Source: Homalodisca vitripennis
Lineage: Eukaryota; Arthropoda; Insecta; Hemiptera; Cicadellidae
Assembly: GCF_021130785.1 (NCBI RefSeq)
Contig: NW_025777533.1
Coordinates: 29,591 to 93,590, forward strand
Direction: 5' to 3'
Length of the DNA stretch: 64,000 bases
Part shown: piece after piece, positions 1 to 13,232 of the stretch
Position numbering within the stretch: position 1 is the first letter of the stretch
How the letters are laid out: every line of letters starts with the position of its first letter
Program-made: the position numbers and the translations under genes
The notes under the pieces: generated by a model
Told to the model about the DNA's origin: nothing
Databases searched by the model: none
What the model saw: the letters and a program-made list of their open reading frames with translations, nothing else

Positions 1-420
1 CCAGGGACTGAGTCGCTCCATGGCGCCAAAATCCTCACTACGCGACTGCTTGATAAGATCTTTAAGAATAAAGTAACTCAGGATATCCTGCTTAGTGTGT
101 ATTATGCCTTTGTACATAGTCAGCTAAACTATGGAATCATCCTTTGGGGAAACTCTGGTTATTGTGATAAGTTGTTTGTTTTGCAAAAAAAATCATTAGG
201 CTTATTTGCAATTTGCCAAATTTGACTCACTGTAAACCATATTTTATCAAATAAGGCATTCTTTCCCTCCCATCCCTGTATGTTTTTTCTACACTAATGT
301 ACATTAAAGAAAACCGTTATGCTTTTCAACATATAGCTGATATTCATGGCTATGAAACAAGGAATAGGCTAAATATTGTTACAAAAAGATGTAATTACTC
401 TAGCACTCGAAACAGCTTTG
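1..420 (+). pseudogene. CR1/Jockey-like reverse transcriptase, C-terminal part (left half, interrupted)
   Basis: The frame reads GAKILTTRLLDKIFKNKV...SVYYAFVHSQLNYGIILWGN...LFVLQKK, the typical region after the YADD box of CR1/Jockey reverse transcriptases (thumb and LQKKAIR motif). A frameshift in an A-run near 186-194 and at least one internal stop near 255 break it. It continues to the left of the window. The mariner copy at 421-1681 cuts it, and the frame resumes at 1682 (RGIKLFNALPNDVK), so this is one older element split by a younger one. Confidence 0.75.
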
Positions 421-1681
421 TACGAGGGTGCTATTTATATTTGTGGCCTAAGAATGAAAACACAAGCATTTAAAGACAAAATCTATTTTATTGTTTTTCT
501 AAATATTCTGCATGAAGATCAATACACTTGACCATGCGTTGGAACCAATTTTCAAAGCACTTTTTCCACTCCGATTTAGGTACTTCTAAAACATGGGTTT
601 TGAATACAGAAACTGCTTCTTCAGGTGTAGAAAACCGTTGTCCACGTAGTTTTTTCTTGATGTTCAGAAACAAAAGAAGTCATTAGGTGCCAAATCAGGG
701 CTTGTAAAAACTCCATTGTTTCAGCCGATCGGTGGCAGCTCGCATTGTCGTGATGCAGAATGATGCGTCTTTTCTTGGACTTTTCCCGAAGTATCTCAAA
801 GACTTCTGGCAAACAAATAGTGGTGTACCATTCCGAATTAACCGTCTTACGTTGCTCTAATGCCACAGTCGCCACATGAACGGTTATGCCGAAGAAACAG
901 ACAACCATTTGCTTTGATGTGCTTCTTCCATGAACAACTTTGGTTGGATTTGGCTCTTCTTGAAAGACCCATACGGTAGATTGCTGTTTTGTTTCAGGAT
1001 CATATGAGTATATCCATGATTCGTCACCTGTGCAGATATTATAAACTGCTTTTGATGTACCTTGAGCGAATTTCTGCAACATTTTCTTGCACCAATCAAC
1101 ACGAGCATCCTTTTGCGCGTTTGTCAGGTTATGCGGTATCCAACGTGAACAAACCTTTTTCACATGCAAATGTTCATGCAAGATCTTATTGATGCTTGCC
1201 ATACTAATGCCTAAAGAAGCCTCAATCTCACAATATGTTACATGACGATCATGTTTTATCAGGTCATGCACAGCATCGACGTTTTCTGGCACAACAACCG
1301 TTGTTGGACGACCTTCACGGGATTCGTCCTTGAGTGATTGATTGTCGGCCACGATTGAATTCGTTATACCAGTTTTTAATGGTGCTGTAAGAAGGTGCTT
1401 CATTACCATATAAGGAAATAAGTTCATCTAAGCACTGTTGTCGTGTCAGGCCACGTCGAAAGTTATGAAAAATTATTCCACGAAAATGTTCACGAATTAA
1501 TTCCATTTTCTCCTAAGATCACTTTTTCAACGTGCTATCACTAACACTAACAACAATAAAATGACAAAATGTTTTCGTTGAGGTTATGTTTAACAATGTG
1601 AAGGTTGCACTGGAAACGTCAGCTGGTGCCTAGCAGCAATCAGTGTTGCCAAGGCCAGAAATATAAATAGCAGCCCTCGTA
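421..1681 (-). mobile_element. mariner element with terminal inverted repeats and TA target duplication
   Basis: Both ends match: TACGAGGGTGCTATTTATAT at 421 and, on the other strand, TACGAGGGCTGCTATTTATA at 1681, about 30 bp of similar terminal repeat. TA flanks each side as expected for Tc1/mariner insertion. Length 1.26 kb is standard. The insertion lies inside an RT coding region. The ends and protein resemble the mellifera-type branch, which is an impression, not an alignment. Confidence 0.92.
488..1506 (-). pseudogene. mariner transposase, inactivated
   Basis: ATG at 1506 begins MELIREHFRGIIFHNFRRGL, the N-terminal helix-turn-helix. The first frame runs to about 1320, shifts, and continues as DESREGRPTTVVVPENVDAV..., with the linker RWIPHNLT and catalytic TGDESW and HHDNASCH blocks. 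After EFLQ a small deletion removes roughly 11 residues, including the usual LMxHPPY, and shifts the frame; SPDLAPND, which carries the third catalytic Asp, follows in another frame with a stop two codons after. The tail (NIKKKLRGQRFSTPEEAV...HAEYLEKQ) ends at 488. The D-34-D spacing is therefore lost. A transposase by family; this copy should be dead. Confidence 0.9.
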
Positions 1682-1740
1682 TATCGGGGCATCAAGTTAT
1701 TCAATGCATTACCTAATGACGTGAAAGGGTTACCTGATCT
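1682..1740 (+). pseudogene. CR1/Jockey-like reverse transcriptase, end fragment (right half)
   Basis: YRGIKLFNALPNDVKGLPDLVK follows directly from the SF(V) codon before the mariner. 'G-K-LFNALP' is the usual ending block of CR1/Jockey-type proteins. It is the continuation of the fragment at 1-420. Confidence 0.7.
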
Positions 1741-2260
1741 AGTCAAGGGTTACACACCTGATACTTTTAATGCCGACAAAACAGGTCATTTTTACCAGTG
1801 TCTTCGTGACAAAACTTTAACTTTTGTTGGTGACACTTTGATGGCTACGAAGATAAGAATAGTAAACAAAGAGTTACATTGCTGCCGGAACAAATCAAAC
1901 TGGCATCATGAAGCTTATACCATAGATGATAGGAAAATTGAAAAATTCAAGGTGTTCCATAAAGGTTCAAAGTTTTCCAATGGACTACACTTCAAACAAA
2001 AAGTCTTGAATGAATTCAGGTGATTTTGAGAAATGGTTAATGGATTTGGACAGAAAAACAAAGAAAAAACTCGTGTTTATTGACAATGCTACTGCCTACA
2101 GTAACATCTCAGAAATGAAAAAAGTAAAAATCGAGTTCTTACCTCGAAACTACAGCTATTAGATTAAGGAATAATTAAGAATTATTGTATAGTTCATTAC
2201 AGAAAGGAAGTTGTGCACCTCTTCCTTTGTGACCTTTAAGAAAAAGAGCCCTACAAAAAT
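1741..2260 (+). pseudogene. Tigger/pogo-type DDE transposase remnant
   Basis: The frame reads TPDTFNADKTGHFYQCLRDKTL, matching the first catalytic block of Tigger/Jerky transposases (usually NADETG). Later blocks are FSNGLHFKQKVLNEFR, then, after a frame change near 2023, LVFIDNATAYSNI (second catalytic Asp) and VKIEFLPRNYSY. The third Asp block (QPLDQG in the family) is replaced by a stop and IKE. The central part between DKTL and the second block is diverged and shortened. Clearly dead. It abuts the RT fragment with no visible terminal repeat. Confidence 0.72.
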
Positions 2261-2784
2261 AAGCATACTAAGGGTGGTTTTAATGTCACTAGCGCTCTAG
2301 GTACTTTACACAATTGCAACCCTCATACTCTGGATCCTCTGGGATCTGGGGGTATGAATTACTAAATAATAAGCACAAATAATAGGTGTTCCATAAAACT
2401 CAGCAGAGTGCATCTTTTTGAGTTCTTGATTTGCTAGTTTTGGTTCTTGGTTTTGGAATTTTCCTTAAATCTCTTTCTTTCTATTGGCTCTGTAATTACT
2501 CTTCTTTTGTTTTTGTTGGAGAGTCTTTCCATTACCAACCACCTATGGACCCCGGACAACTGGCAGTCGTAAGGAGTTTCATGGACTAAAATTCTTCATA
2601 TATTGTCAGTTACCTTACAACATTACGTACTACCCACCCACCCTTTTGTTAATTAATTAGAATATTGTTTGTATTTAATTCATTGTATGACAATTCTCAC
2701 TGTTTTCATGTTTCACATTTTTGTCGATTTTTACCTTCCACTTTTATACATCCTCTTCCCCTTTTGATTCATTATCAATCCATT
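2261..2784. other. Unassigned intergenic sequence
   Basis: AT-rich sequence between the Tigger and hAT relics. I see no coding signal or repeat structure. Confidence 0.4.
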
Positions 2785-3380
2785 TTTTTTTTCCGAGCAA
2801 CAAAGGTTTTCTTCGAGCTTTCATCATTGCAAAATCATTAATGACGTTTTTATAATCAAGTGCCAGTGTAATATAATTTTTGGTGCAAAACAACATCAAA
2901 CTGTTGAGTTTTTCAATTTCCATTGTAGATCTTGTATAAGACTTAACTCTTTTAAGGGCAGAAAAGCCCCCTTCTCCTATTCAATTTGTGGCAGGAAGTG
3001 TAAGATAAATTCTTAGTGCAGCTTCTAAATTTGGGAAGGACTTTCCAAATTGTTTTTCTTGATGTAGGTATAGATTCCTCTTGTTGTCATTATTTTTGTT
3101 CCACTTCCATATAAATTTTGAATTGTTGACATTCTTGCACAAGATATTCTTCATCAATGTCTTTTAAGTAGGTTTGAGCCAAATTTTTCACCTCATCTGT
3201 TGTTACATTTTGTGGTTCTTTCTCTTGGAGATTGCTGAAAATTTGAAATGTTTTGAGAGCTTCGTAACAATTTCTTATTTTGTGCAACTGAATTACAAGA
3301 TTGTCAATGATCGGTAAGAACACTCCAGTACTTTTGATAATTATCCCACCAGATTTAATCTCAGTATCCCACTTCACTTG
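2785..3380 (-). pseudogene. hAT-type transposase remnant (C-terminal half with dimerisation region)
   Basis: From 3377 the frame reads MKWDTEIKSGGIIIKSTGVF...LPIIDNLVIQLHKI..., ending DEEYLVQECQQFKIYM at 3090, similar to ZMYM-like hAT proteins. Downstream, frames contain FPNLEAALRIYLTLPATN, a stop, then IGEGGFSALKRVKSYTRS and DFAMMK, which is the conserved hAT dimerisation region. In-frame stops and frame changes show it is dead. No terminal repeats identified. Confidence 0.72.
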
Positions 3381-3388
3381 TGCTTATG

Positions 3389-3691
3389 TGATTTGTGATT
3401 GTGATTCTCTACTCGTGACTTGTACTTGAGACTTGCATTCTCTGCAGTAACAAGCGCCTGGTTAACTCCTAGCAGCTTTTGGTTATGTTTGAACCCTTGT
3501 CTTCCCCTTCTTTTCTTCTTTGTATTCTTTATTTTTGTATGTATTAATACCTCTCCCACCTTACGAAGAGAACAGATTCCAATCCTCAAAACATTGTGTA
3601 ATATCTATTGTAACATGTAATGATGGCAAATGCCAGGAATCCTATTATCCTTTCAAACCTTCTATCGTCAATAACAAACTTTAAACAAAGA
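3389..3691 (+). repeat. Copy 1 of a dispersed repeat: 3' end of an old Penelope-like element
   Basis: About 300 bp that match 9908-10199 throughout, including TTGCATTCTSTGCAGTARCA, CCAATCCTCAAAACATTGT and CATCGTCAATAACAAACTTT near the end. The 9.9-kb copy follows a GIY-YIG endonuclease fragment, so this is probably the 3' untranslated part of the same element. Both copies stop near the same point (AAACAAAGAA). Confidence 0.7.
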
Positions 3692-3865
3692 AAATCAAGT
3701 AGTTAGCATTAGGATGCAGCATTACATCTCTGTAATCCCAAAATACCGTATTAAGAACTTTCCTTGAAGAAAGATAGTTCTTGGCTTTGAGGTCTGTACA
3801 AATGGTTTGTAAATTGAAATAATGAGCGTTTTCATTAATAATTATCTTAGAGTTACATAGTAAAA

Positions 3866-4093
3866 TATTAGTTCTGAATTTGTCTCAGAAACATTCAAAA
3901 TTTAATTTTGTGGAAGTGAAATAACCTTGAAGTTAATCGAAACTAAGCTTGTGTAGTCTTCTTAATATACTTTTGGGATGCGCAAAAGGCCCCTAAAGGT
4001 TACAGTGCATGGCAATAGGCTGCCTATTAAAAGAAAAGTATGTAACAATTTTTTTAAGTTGGTCACAGATGTCATAAAAAATAACAAAACTTG
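3866..4093. repeat. 228-bp tandem duplication, unit 1
   Basis: Starts TATTAGTTCTGAATTTGTCT. It is repeated directly in the next 228 bp with a single difference seen (TTACAGTGCATGG versus TTACAATGCATGG). Confidence 0.93.
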
Positions 4094-4321
4094 TATTAGT
4101 TCTGAATTTGTCTCAGAAACATTCAAAATTTAATTTTGTGGAAGTGAAATAACCTTGAAGTTAATCGAAACTAAGCTTGTGTAGTCTTCTTAATATACTT
4201 TTGGGATGCGCAAAAGGCCCCTAAAGGTTACAATGCATGGCAATAGGCTGCCTATTAAAAGAAAAGTATGTAACAATTTTTTTAAGTTGGTCACAGATGT
4301 CATAAAAAATAACAAAACTTG
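4094..4321. repeat. 228-bp tandem duplication, unit 2
   Basis: Directly abuts unit 1 and is almost identical, so the duplication is recent. Only this copy continues into the flanking CCAGATAGGTC sequence, so unit 2 carries the older right-hand context. Confidence 0.93.
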
Positions 4322-4430
4322 CCAGATAGGTCTAGCCATTATTTTTATTCCTGATGATAAATCAGGAATTAATTTTTGGCATTTACTTAAATTGTATTTT
4401 GCTGCTGGCAGTTTATAAGGAAGAGTCATA
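4195..4430 (+). repeat. Left arm of a diverged inverted repeat
   Basis: GGGATGCGCAAAAGGCCCCT ... GCATGGCAATAGGCTGCC ... TTTGCTGCTGGCAGTTTATAA is present again in reverse complement at 4745-4970. Translations of the two arms also resemble each other (MHGNRLPIKRKV and VHGNRLLLIRREV), which suggests copies of one degraded element in opposite orientation. Family unknown. Confidence 0.6.
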
Positions 4431-4744
4431 AACTTGTATTACCAGTACTGAGGAATAGGGATGTGTTGTCGTTCGATCATGACCTGTTCAATTTACTGAA
4501 GCCAAAAACGAGTGATCTACATTGTAGGTTTAAAAACTTTCTCTCCCATTTAATTTTCCTTTCTTTCATTTTCTTTCAAGAATACTGGTTCAAAGGTAGT
4601 TTGAAAATTGCCATCTTCAGTCAATAAATAAAAATGTTAACCTGTTCGCTCCCTGATGGCATACATAATGTGCAAAGTGGTTTGTTTCAGTTGACCCATG
4701 TTAAATAATAAACACTTCACCAAGGTACCAGCCATGCTGAATAT

Positions 4745-4970
4745 AACTTCTCACAAATGAAATTTAATAAGCTGCTTGAAATATTTTTTGTTTTAATATG
4801 AGGTGGTTATAGATTAATTTATACATTAACCAATTTATTAGATTTAAGAACATCTTTACTGGTGGCATACATATGGCACTTAGTTTATGATAATTAACTT
4901 CTCTTCTTATAAGAAGCAGCCTATTACCATGCACGTAAGTGTCAAGGGCCTTTTGCACACCCCAGATACT
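4745..4970 (-). repeat. Right arm of the diverged inverted repeat
   Basis: Reverse complement begins GGGGTGTGCAAAAGGCCCTT and continues through GCATGGTAATAGGCTGC to CAAGCAGCTTATTAAATTTC, paralleling the left arm. Spacer is about 315 bp of unassigned sequence. Confidence 0.6.
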
Positions 4971-6229
4971 TCCATGAAGCAGCCAGTTTACAGTTTCATC
5001 ATTTCTACAAACTACTCAAAACAACCGATCAGGTACTCTTGGAGAAATTCGGAACCCTTATCCAGACTACCAAAGATAGCGTAGTGCACTCTTGCTATTA
5101 CAGGACAATCATGTCAAAATAAATTATGTATTGTATTAAATGAGGGAATTTCTCTGACCGAAGCATCTTTAACAACTTTATTTTTCATGGTTTGAGGGAA
5201 CTATGAGGTATGGTATTATCCACTATGGTGGTGGATTGCATACTGTACTATCTTGCAAAGTAAAAATGTTATTATTATTCAACAATTTGCAATTAGAAAT
5301 ATTTATCATCTAAGAAAATTTGACAGAGTAACACATTTTTGAGGAACGAAATATATTTACTTTCAATAAAATATGCACTGTACTGTTAATTGTATATTCA
5401 TAAAAATTTGTACAGATGTGAATTTAACGAGTATTCTTGAAATTCCCACTTGATTTCTAAATGTACAATTAAAACTGAAAACTTGCACAAGGAAATAGCT
5501 AAAAAACATTGTGTTTATCAGGAAATACAATATTTAATCATTTCATTTTACAAGGCAGTGACGAGCTGATGTTTGAAAATAAACCAAAATTTAAGATGGA
5601 AGCGAAACAGTATATTCACCACATGATAATATAATAAAATGCTCCGTGATATGGTTGCTGATCATTATTTTGCATTTAAAGAGTTGTTATGTACTTTGTA
5701 TTATGTTTAATGAATTCTGTTATTGCATTTTTATTTACAATTTCACTATCCTGTTATTGAATTTAGTTGTTTATTATTTGTTAATATTGTTGTTTCTTAT
5801 TTGTTTGTTGTTCTATTATTTATAAATCTAGGTTATTGTATGAGATATTACATCATAATTAGATGTCTTTGTTGTTGTTGTTGTTGTTTTTTTTATTACT
5901 CAATTATCTAAAAATCTAAGTCTATAATCATAGGATAGCTTACTTGCACTAGGAGTCACTTAGATTGCCCTTTTGTTAAAAACATTTGTTGTTGCTTTAA
6001 TTGTAACTGTATTTATTCTGTTTTGTAGGAATAGAGTTTTATTTTTAAAATGCTTTATTTATTTGTTTAAAATTATTAGCATTAGTTTATAAAACTTAAA
6101 TTCAAAATGGAATTTTTCTGGGCGTAATGGAGGAGGAATGAAGAATATTAGACTGTTGAGCATACATATGAAAATTATTCAAAAATTATATGAATAATTT
6201 GTCTTTATGAATTACGCAAGTGCCACCAA
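4971..6229. other. Unassigned AT-rich sequence
   Basis: No convincing coding or repeat structure. A (GTT)n-rich stretch lies at 5866-5890. Confidence 0.4.
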
Positions 6230-6970
6230 TTCTTCTTGGCGACCACTGCTGTCTTGGTGGGATTGACACTTAAGCCCATCCCATAACATCATTTTCCCAT
6301 CATTTTCAGAGCTGCATTTGTCACTTCCGTGACTGTTGTGTTAAACTTGCCACTCATAAGAATTCAAATGTAATCTGCATAACCATGTGGGAAAAAAGTG
6401 ACTACTGTTCAAAGACACAACTAGGATCCACAGAAGGGTAGAAAGGACACCACCCTGAAGACAGCCACTTGTAGTCCTTGCACTGATACCCTCTCTCATA
6501 AGAGTGGTAGTAACTACCTTATCTGTAAGTAAGGCCCGTATATAGTCACATATCTGCTCATTAATACCATGTCTCGAGATTGCATTGACAATTACCTAAC
6601 AACGTGTGTTGTCCAAAGTTTCTTTAATATCCAGAAAGACGCCTATGGCTACTTATTTTGCTGTTAATGCATCCATTTGATGCAAAACTGACTCGCAAGA
6701 TCCTCATGGAGTAAGCATGCTGATTTGGATGAAGAGGCTCTCCTAAAGAGATCCCTCCCAAACAAACGTAGTAATCATCTTCTCCATGGCTTTGAAAAGG
6801 AAGGAGAGGAGACATTTAGGACAAGCTGATCTAGCTTAGACCTCCCCTGCTTCAGTACAAACACCACCCTGGATGCTCTCAGATATAGGAACATACCTGA
6901 GAGCCACAGAGAACAGCCTGTACAACCAGGAAGGAGAAGATCCAACCCCTGCTTCAAGCAAACTTGTCTA
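6230..6970 (-). pseudogene. Degenerate non-LTR reverse transcriptase fragment (R1/I-like)
   Basis: Scattered minus-strand blocks in shifting frames fit an RT: RVVFVLKQGRSKLDQ (like KVVFIPKPGK), SPSFSKPWRR/KAMEKMI, GEPLHPNQHAYS, ESVLHQMDALTAK, then AIGVFLDIKETLDNT and a QGGVLSTLLWILVV block followed by HGYADYI. These correspond in order to RT motifs 1-5, with CPQGGVLSPLLW and GYADD as the usual forms. Many stops and frame changes. Sequence 7000-8100 on the same strand may be its decayed upstream part (for example LYLPYDDQ near 7550), but I cannot show that. Confidence 0.65.
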
Positions 6971-7365
6971 ACTCTGTTCCCACAAGAGGTTTTGTAAGGA
7001 CTTACTTAATTCTTCTGAATGTTGATATGCCAATCTCCAATGTGAATCAGTGGCATGCCTTGGAGGTTTCATTCTATCACTAAGTGGTTGATCCTTGTCA
7101 TAAGTGATATAGTCCAGAAATGTGTTCCCATCATAAGTTTTGAACCTTGTGGTTGTATAGTGCAAGAGCCTCATGGTGGGTCTTCAAAATACCCCAAGGT
7201 ATTGCTCTTCCCCTCATCCTCAACAAGGTAATTCAGAGTTCCTCCAAACTACTTTGGATCTCCTCCTGTTAATGGCATGACAACTGAGATTAAATGAACT
7301 CACAATTGCAGAAGTAAGTTAAGACTGTCGGTGAATTTGTCCAGCTGGACTTGTAAATCTGTTTC

Positions 7366-9402
<2,037 letters not shown>

Positions 9403-9624
9403 CATCAGGTGGGGGAGTTAAATGTGAGAATTAAAGAACATAAACAAAATGCGAAAAAAGAACTAGTGGAAAAGTGTAAAATTGCTCAACATTGCTGGTT
9501 TGAAAATCATCAAATGAAATGGAATGAAGTCGACATAATACACTGCGAGGAGAGTTTTTTTAAACAAAAACTTATTGAGGCTTCATACATAAAATTAGCA
9601 GACCAACCACTAAGTCAACCTTAG
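9403..9624 (+). pseudogene. Penelope-like GIY-YIG endonuclease, C-terminal fragment
   Basis: Frame reads LNVRIKEHKQNAKKELVEKC...IAQHCWFENHQMKWNEVDII...EESFFKQKLIEASYIKLADQPLSQP. This is the second half of the GIY-YIG endonuclease of Penelope-like elements: the R-x-x-EH, IAEHC and 'FFK-K-IEA-YIK' blocks. The GIY-YIG motif itself is missing upstream, so the element is 5'-truncated or decayed. It differs from the array at 56-63 kb and belongs to another lineage. Confidence 0.75.
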
Positions 9625-10199
9625 GTTGAGGTTATACCACTTTGGGTACCAATATTAAAAAAGGAACTAACTAGAAAACCTTAAAGATTATACCAATTAA
9701 AGAAACTTCAACCAACAAAATTCGTACACACAGCATGGAATTAAGGTCTAGGATCAAAACATAGGGCCGGAAGTGGCTTGCCTTTATCCCTTCCTCCCCC
9801 TAACCATCGCCATCCTGACCCATTGTTACAGATGACTCAATGCAGTGCCAAGGAAAGAGCTGACATCGATTTTCGTGTTAGTATCCCTCTTTCATCCGTG
9901 CTGGTGTGATGTGTGATTGTGTTTTTCGTACTCGAGACTTGCATTCTGTGCAGTAGCAAACGCCTGGACTAGACTCCAAGCAGCTTTTAGGTATGTTTAA
10001 ACCCTTTTCTATCCCTTCTTCTCTTCTTTCTTTTCTCTATTGTTGTATGTACTAATACCTCCCCTACCTGACAAAGAGGAAACATTCCAATCCTCAAAAC
10101 ATTGTATTATACCTTTTTTTAACCTTAACAATGGAAATGTCCATAGTCCAGTTATCCTGTCAAATCTTCCATCGTCAATAACAAACTTTAAACAAAGAA
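9625..10199 (+). repeat. 3' region of old Penelope-like element; copy 2 of dispersed repeat
   Basis: Continues the endonuclease fragment. From 9908 it matches 3389-3691 almost end to end and stops at the same ACAAACTTTAAACAAAGAA, which probably marks the element's 3' end. Confidence 0.65.
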
Positions 10200-11703
10200 G
10201 CGGCTGATTCCTTCTGTTTTGAACCTTCTCACTGTACCTGTTTTTCTGATGTAAATGTTCTTTGATTGTGTATTGGAAAAACTTGAAACTGACATTTTTT
10301 TTTTTTAAGAAAAAAGGTTTTACTCTTCCTCTTGCAAAGCATACAGATTTGTGTACACTAATTGAAACACAGGTTAGAGCAATCTTTCTGATTTATATTT
10401 ACTTTAAAATCTTTAATTGGTAACTTATTGTTATTTAAAAAAAAGCACATTTGGAAATTGGTTTGATGAAGTGTGAACTAAATTAGTTTTATATATGACC
10501 ACAATTTCATAATTCTTCAGGTTTGATATGTAACCAACTGGGTCACTTACTAGTAGTGCTAGACAATAAATCAGAAGACCAGTTTTGTTTTGTTCTCTTA
10601 GAACCAGAAGTTGAGAAATTGCTCTTAGTCCTAAAAGGACCTTTGGGCTGCTTCCGGAGTGGCAGGATATTCTGGATAGTTAAGATTGGGGGTAGGGACC
10701 GCCTCATGTCAAGATCCACGAGGAAGGATTTTGGCCATTAATCTAGTCATGTCTCCTTGGAAGAAGGGGAAGCCAGCTCTGTACCTGCCTCTCCAGTCAA
10801 AGCAGACAGGAGGTGGCAGGCCCTTTGTTTAGGCTAGCCCTTAACACTTAGGGAGCCCTACTAACTCCAACAGTCATTTCCTGCATTAGACTATATCTAT
10901 TGATCTACTCTTGTATCCCAATATCTCGACATTTGTAATTAGTGATTTGCCATTCCTGAACTCCATAAGGCTGCCATAAGATGTAAATGACACATAGGTT
11001 TTTTGCTGTATCTAGTGTAGGTTTAACCTTGACTTGACATGTGTCTAGAACTCATAATACCTGTAGCTGACCATTGACACCTTTAATTAAACAGAAATGG
11101 AGACAATCTAGCTAGATTTATGCATTGTGTTCAAGTTGCACTGATAATGCTCAACCTGGGTGTGTTCAGTATTTGAACACTGTTGCAAAGCAGATTACCA
11201 TGCCAGAAAGACACTGCTGTCCTTGAGATAAGATAACCTTACACATAATACAACAACAAAGGAATGTTTACCCTTCCGCCAGGCTTGTTGAATTTTTCTA
11301 AGAAAACAAACAAAGATTAAGTGGAGTAAGGCGAATAATATTAACGTTTTGAAACTCCATTGAAAGTAACATTTGTTTTTTTTTTTTTTAAATCACTGTT
11401 TTTTGGATTACGAACCGATATTAAAAATGGGTAGAGATTTCACAATAAGAGTAAAATGCAAGTTTAAAGTTTATGTACTTCAAATTATAAATTAAAGTTA
11501 GCATACAATCATTATTTTTACATGTACTAACAAAGTTCTTTTTAATATGAAAATGCAAATTATTATTTATTTTTTATGTAATCTGTCAGGAACAATTTGG
11601 ATTTCAAAATGAGGAAACAATACTGACGGTGTTAACTGTACCATTTGCTGGGATAGTATGTGGGCTGAATACAGAGCCACCCTAATGCTGTGTAAGAAGT
11701 GTT
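10200..11703. other. Unassigned sequence with a possible short exon
   Basis: At 10310-10372 a T-rich tract and AAG precede 21 open codons (KKGFTLPLAKHTDLC...), followed by GTTAGA. At 11591 CTGTCAG precedes EQFGFQNEETILTVLTVPFAG. These have splice-like edges but I recognise neither sequence, and phases do not chain cleanly. Confidence 0.25.
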
Positions 11704-11775
11704 GGAAAATGTGAGCATAGATATGCTGGAAAATGTGGGCATAGATATGCTGGAAAATATGGGCATAGATATCCT
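11704..11775. repeat. 24-bp tandem repeat, three units
   Basis: GGAAAATGTGGGCATAGATA plus TGCT repeats at 11704, 11728 and 11752 with one or two changes per unit. Confidence 0.93.
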
Positions 11776-12037
11776 CGTACCATTGGATAGGTGATAAAAT
11801 ACTAACTCACTATTCAAAAGTACTCTACAAAATAATATTTTAGATTTGTAAGCTAATAATATATTTAAAATACTCATGTAGGCAATAAATTAATTTATAA
11901 TCGAAATAATGGAACTCAGTAGTAACTATCATTTCTTTTTAAACATCTGATAGTCTTTAATTTCTTGTCATTTGACCATTAGCAGTATTACAAGGGTAAA
12001 TATGGTACTATAAAATCAGATATTTCTTTGATTCAGT

Positions 12038-12159
12038 GGTATATGTAAATTGCATTGGTTGTACGTATTATATATGGACTTAAGCATTTTCCAGATGATC
12101 GGTATATGTAAATTGCATTGGTTGTATTATATATGGACTTAAGCATTTTCCAGATGATC
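12038..12159. repeat. 63-bp tandem duplication
   Basis: GGTATATGTAAATTGCATTG begins units at 12038 and 12101. The second unit lacks four bases (CGTA) but is otherwise the same, through TTTTCCAGATGATC. Confidence 0.93.
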
Positions 12160-13053
12160 ATACTAGAGTACCAAGAATAGCAGCATGAGAAGGAAGCACA
12201 GATGGATCAAGTAGACATAAAGGGATCTGAGTGTTGAAGGACCAAATTTCTGCACCTCCAAAACTCTGGGTTCCTTCATAACCTTGTAATCAGAAATGTT
12301 TACAATACATCTGTGTGCAGTTATTTAACTGTAATCATTATTTTTAACACTTAAAAATATTGAAAACAAAATACAGCAGTGATGTAACAAAATCCAGTGA
12401 CGTCGTTGACATACCCAGGCTGACATTACAAGTGTGTCAGACATACGCTACAGAGCGTTAACCGACAACTGCTGAGCATCAAGCACTAACCTGACCTCAA
12501 TACTGCTGTTCTGATAAACATTCATAGTATTATACTTGTCTATAGTATTCAGGCTCTGATCTTATATGTGAGTCTGCATTATATGAAATAAAAGAGAAAA
12601 AAGAATCACTCTTTGTATTAATGGTGTACTGACCATCAGTGCAAACCTTGATGCTGCAATGATGGACTAAGATTAGAGGAACCTATAGTTATAAAAGGTA
12701 TTTAAATACCCTACAAAAAAATAATAACAAAATGACAGATTTACTAACAAGCTATAACATTACAAGACACAGGCTTCTAGCAACAATAATTACTTCAACC
12801 ACATAAACATCAATAGACTGGATATGTTCTAATCTACTTTCAGACCATACATCACCCAGATGATAGTCATAAATACCCAAAACATCCTCTAAATACAGTA
12901 AACCCCAAAGAAAAAAAGGTTTAGTGAGAGAGGGGAATTTCAATACAAACTTGAAAGACTTTTTAGGAATGAAGACTATGTAGAGATTAAAAAAAAACTA
13001 AAGATGTCGACTTAACGTATAATACATTCAAAATATTGTTAAATACTTTTTAG

Positions 13054-13216
13054 ATATTGTATCTCCCTACACCACTTCAAACAAAAAATCTAAAGCAGCA
13101 CAGTACTTTTGGGCTACTAAGGAGAAGATTTGTACAAGCTAGTTACAGGTATTTCTGCACTGAGTTGATGGAAGAAATAGCTGCAAATAGGAAAAAGGAT
13201 TATGTCTTAAAACTTA
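13054..13216 (+). other. Possible exon of an unidentified gene
   Basis: A TACTTTTTAG acceptor precedes an open frame containing LLRRRFVQASYRYFCTELM and EEIAANRKKDYVLKL, with a GTAAAG donor at about 13217. The amino-acid composition looks like real protein and unlike its transposon neighbours. No family recognised. The 3' end of a CR1-like element begins only about 20 bp further on. Confidence 0.3.
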
Positions 13217-13232
13217 GTAAAGACCAAAACAA

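Noticed and set aside
4340..4375. Second hammerhead candidate (CCTGATGATAAATCAGGAA)
   Set aside because: Contains CUGAUGA and GAA but the intervening stem is only a small palindrome and no stem I pairing is present.
5723..5911. Hydrophobic 62-codon ORF
   Set aside because: Composed of T-rich low-complexity sequence including (GTT)n; no start or splice context.
11704..11775. CRISPR-like short repeats
   Set aside because: Direct 24-bp repeats with no spacers in a eukaryotic sequence; simple tandem repeat.
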